A stretch of 64,000 nucleotides of DNA from positions 197,501-261,500 of the forward strand of contig CAJNDS010000180.1 of the NCBI GenBank assembly GCA_905221605.1, given 5' to 3'. This document shows positions 63,862-64,000 of this stretch, one piece after another (the first letter of the stretch is position 1; each line of letters begins with the position of its first letter). The position numbers were made by a program, and so were the translations under genes. The DNA comes from Symbiodinium natans. Lineage: Eukaryota; Sar; Dinophyceae; Suessiales; Symbiodiniaceae. The notes under the pieces are model-generated. The model was not told where the DNA came from. It did no database searches and worked only from the letters and a program-made list of their open reading frames with translations.

Positions 63862-64000
63862 GAGATCAAAAATCTCATCACCCCAAGGAAGGCGAAATTA
63901 AGAAGAAGGCCAGTCGTTAGACCGCGAACTGGTCATAAGGCATGTGCTATAACCCTATCTAATTATATATATATATGTACCTTATATAGTCCCTACATAC

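Overview
This is nuclear DNA of a dinoflagellate; I cannot name the genus. Four independent signs support this. (1) A 21-nt match to the dinoflagellate trans-spliced leader (DinoSL) lies directly upstream of a retrotransposon ORF. (2) Introns reconstructed by protein homology use GC and GA donors more often than GT, nearly always with an AG|G acceptor. (3) Many short inverted-repeat, introner-like elements occur. (4) TTTAGGG/CCCTAAA heptamer arrays are scattered through the whole window in both orientations, mostly between or inside genes. Nearly all credible coding sequence is on the + strand and is cut into small exons, so the long open frames are mostly noise and the real genes are chains of short exons. 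Exon boundaries were assigned by hand from protein similarity, phase and AG|G acceptors.

Layout. 0-2.1 kb: a tandem duplication of a secreted, Thr-rich, Reeler-like surface protein gene (left copy cut by the window edge). 2.1-8.3 kb: mostly non-coding, with telomere-like arrays, hairpin elements, an AT-rich block and a few orphan exons. 8.3-12 kb: exons of a probable WD40/beta-propeller protein. 13.8-17.7 kb: a non-LTR retrotransposon with one intact 1173-codon ORF (zinc fingers, reverse transcriptase, restriction-like endonuclease) and DinoSL at its 5' end. 18.3-29.05 kb: a multi-exon gene joining an MJ1316 RNA-end-recognition domain to an endonuclease/exonuclease/phosphatase (EEP) domain, with every EEP catalytic motif present. 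29.5-35.8 kb: an unrecognised multi-exon gene. 36.7-38.0 kb: a gene ending in a tail-anchor membrane segment. 39.7-41.2 kb: a sulfotransferase-like gene. 42.8-47.6 kb: satellite DNA (32-bp, 23-bp and roughly 0.4-kb tandem repeats). 48.5-52.7 kb: a second unrecognised multi-exon gene. 53.07-63.9 kb: an EFHC1/Rib72-type axonemal protein with three DM10 domains in more than 20 exons, one of only 19 nt.

The most unusual theme is the link between telomere-like arrays, hairpin elements and splicing. Arrays sit inside short introns. In several places the heptamer itself supplies the acceptor (TTTAG|G) or the donor (G|GTTTAGG), and twice an array occupies the inside of a hairpin element whose arms are still recognisable. 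The genes do not form an operon-like pathway; the region reads as ordinary gene-dense, transposon-rich dinoflagellate chromatin.
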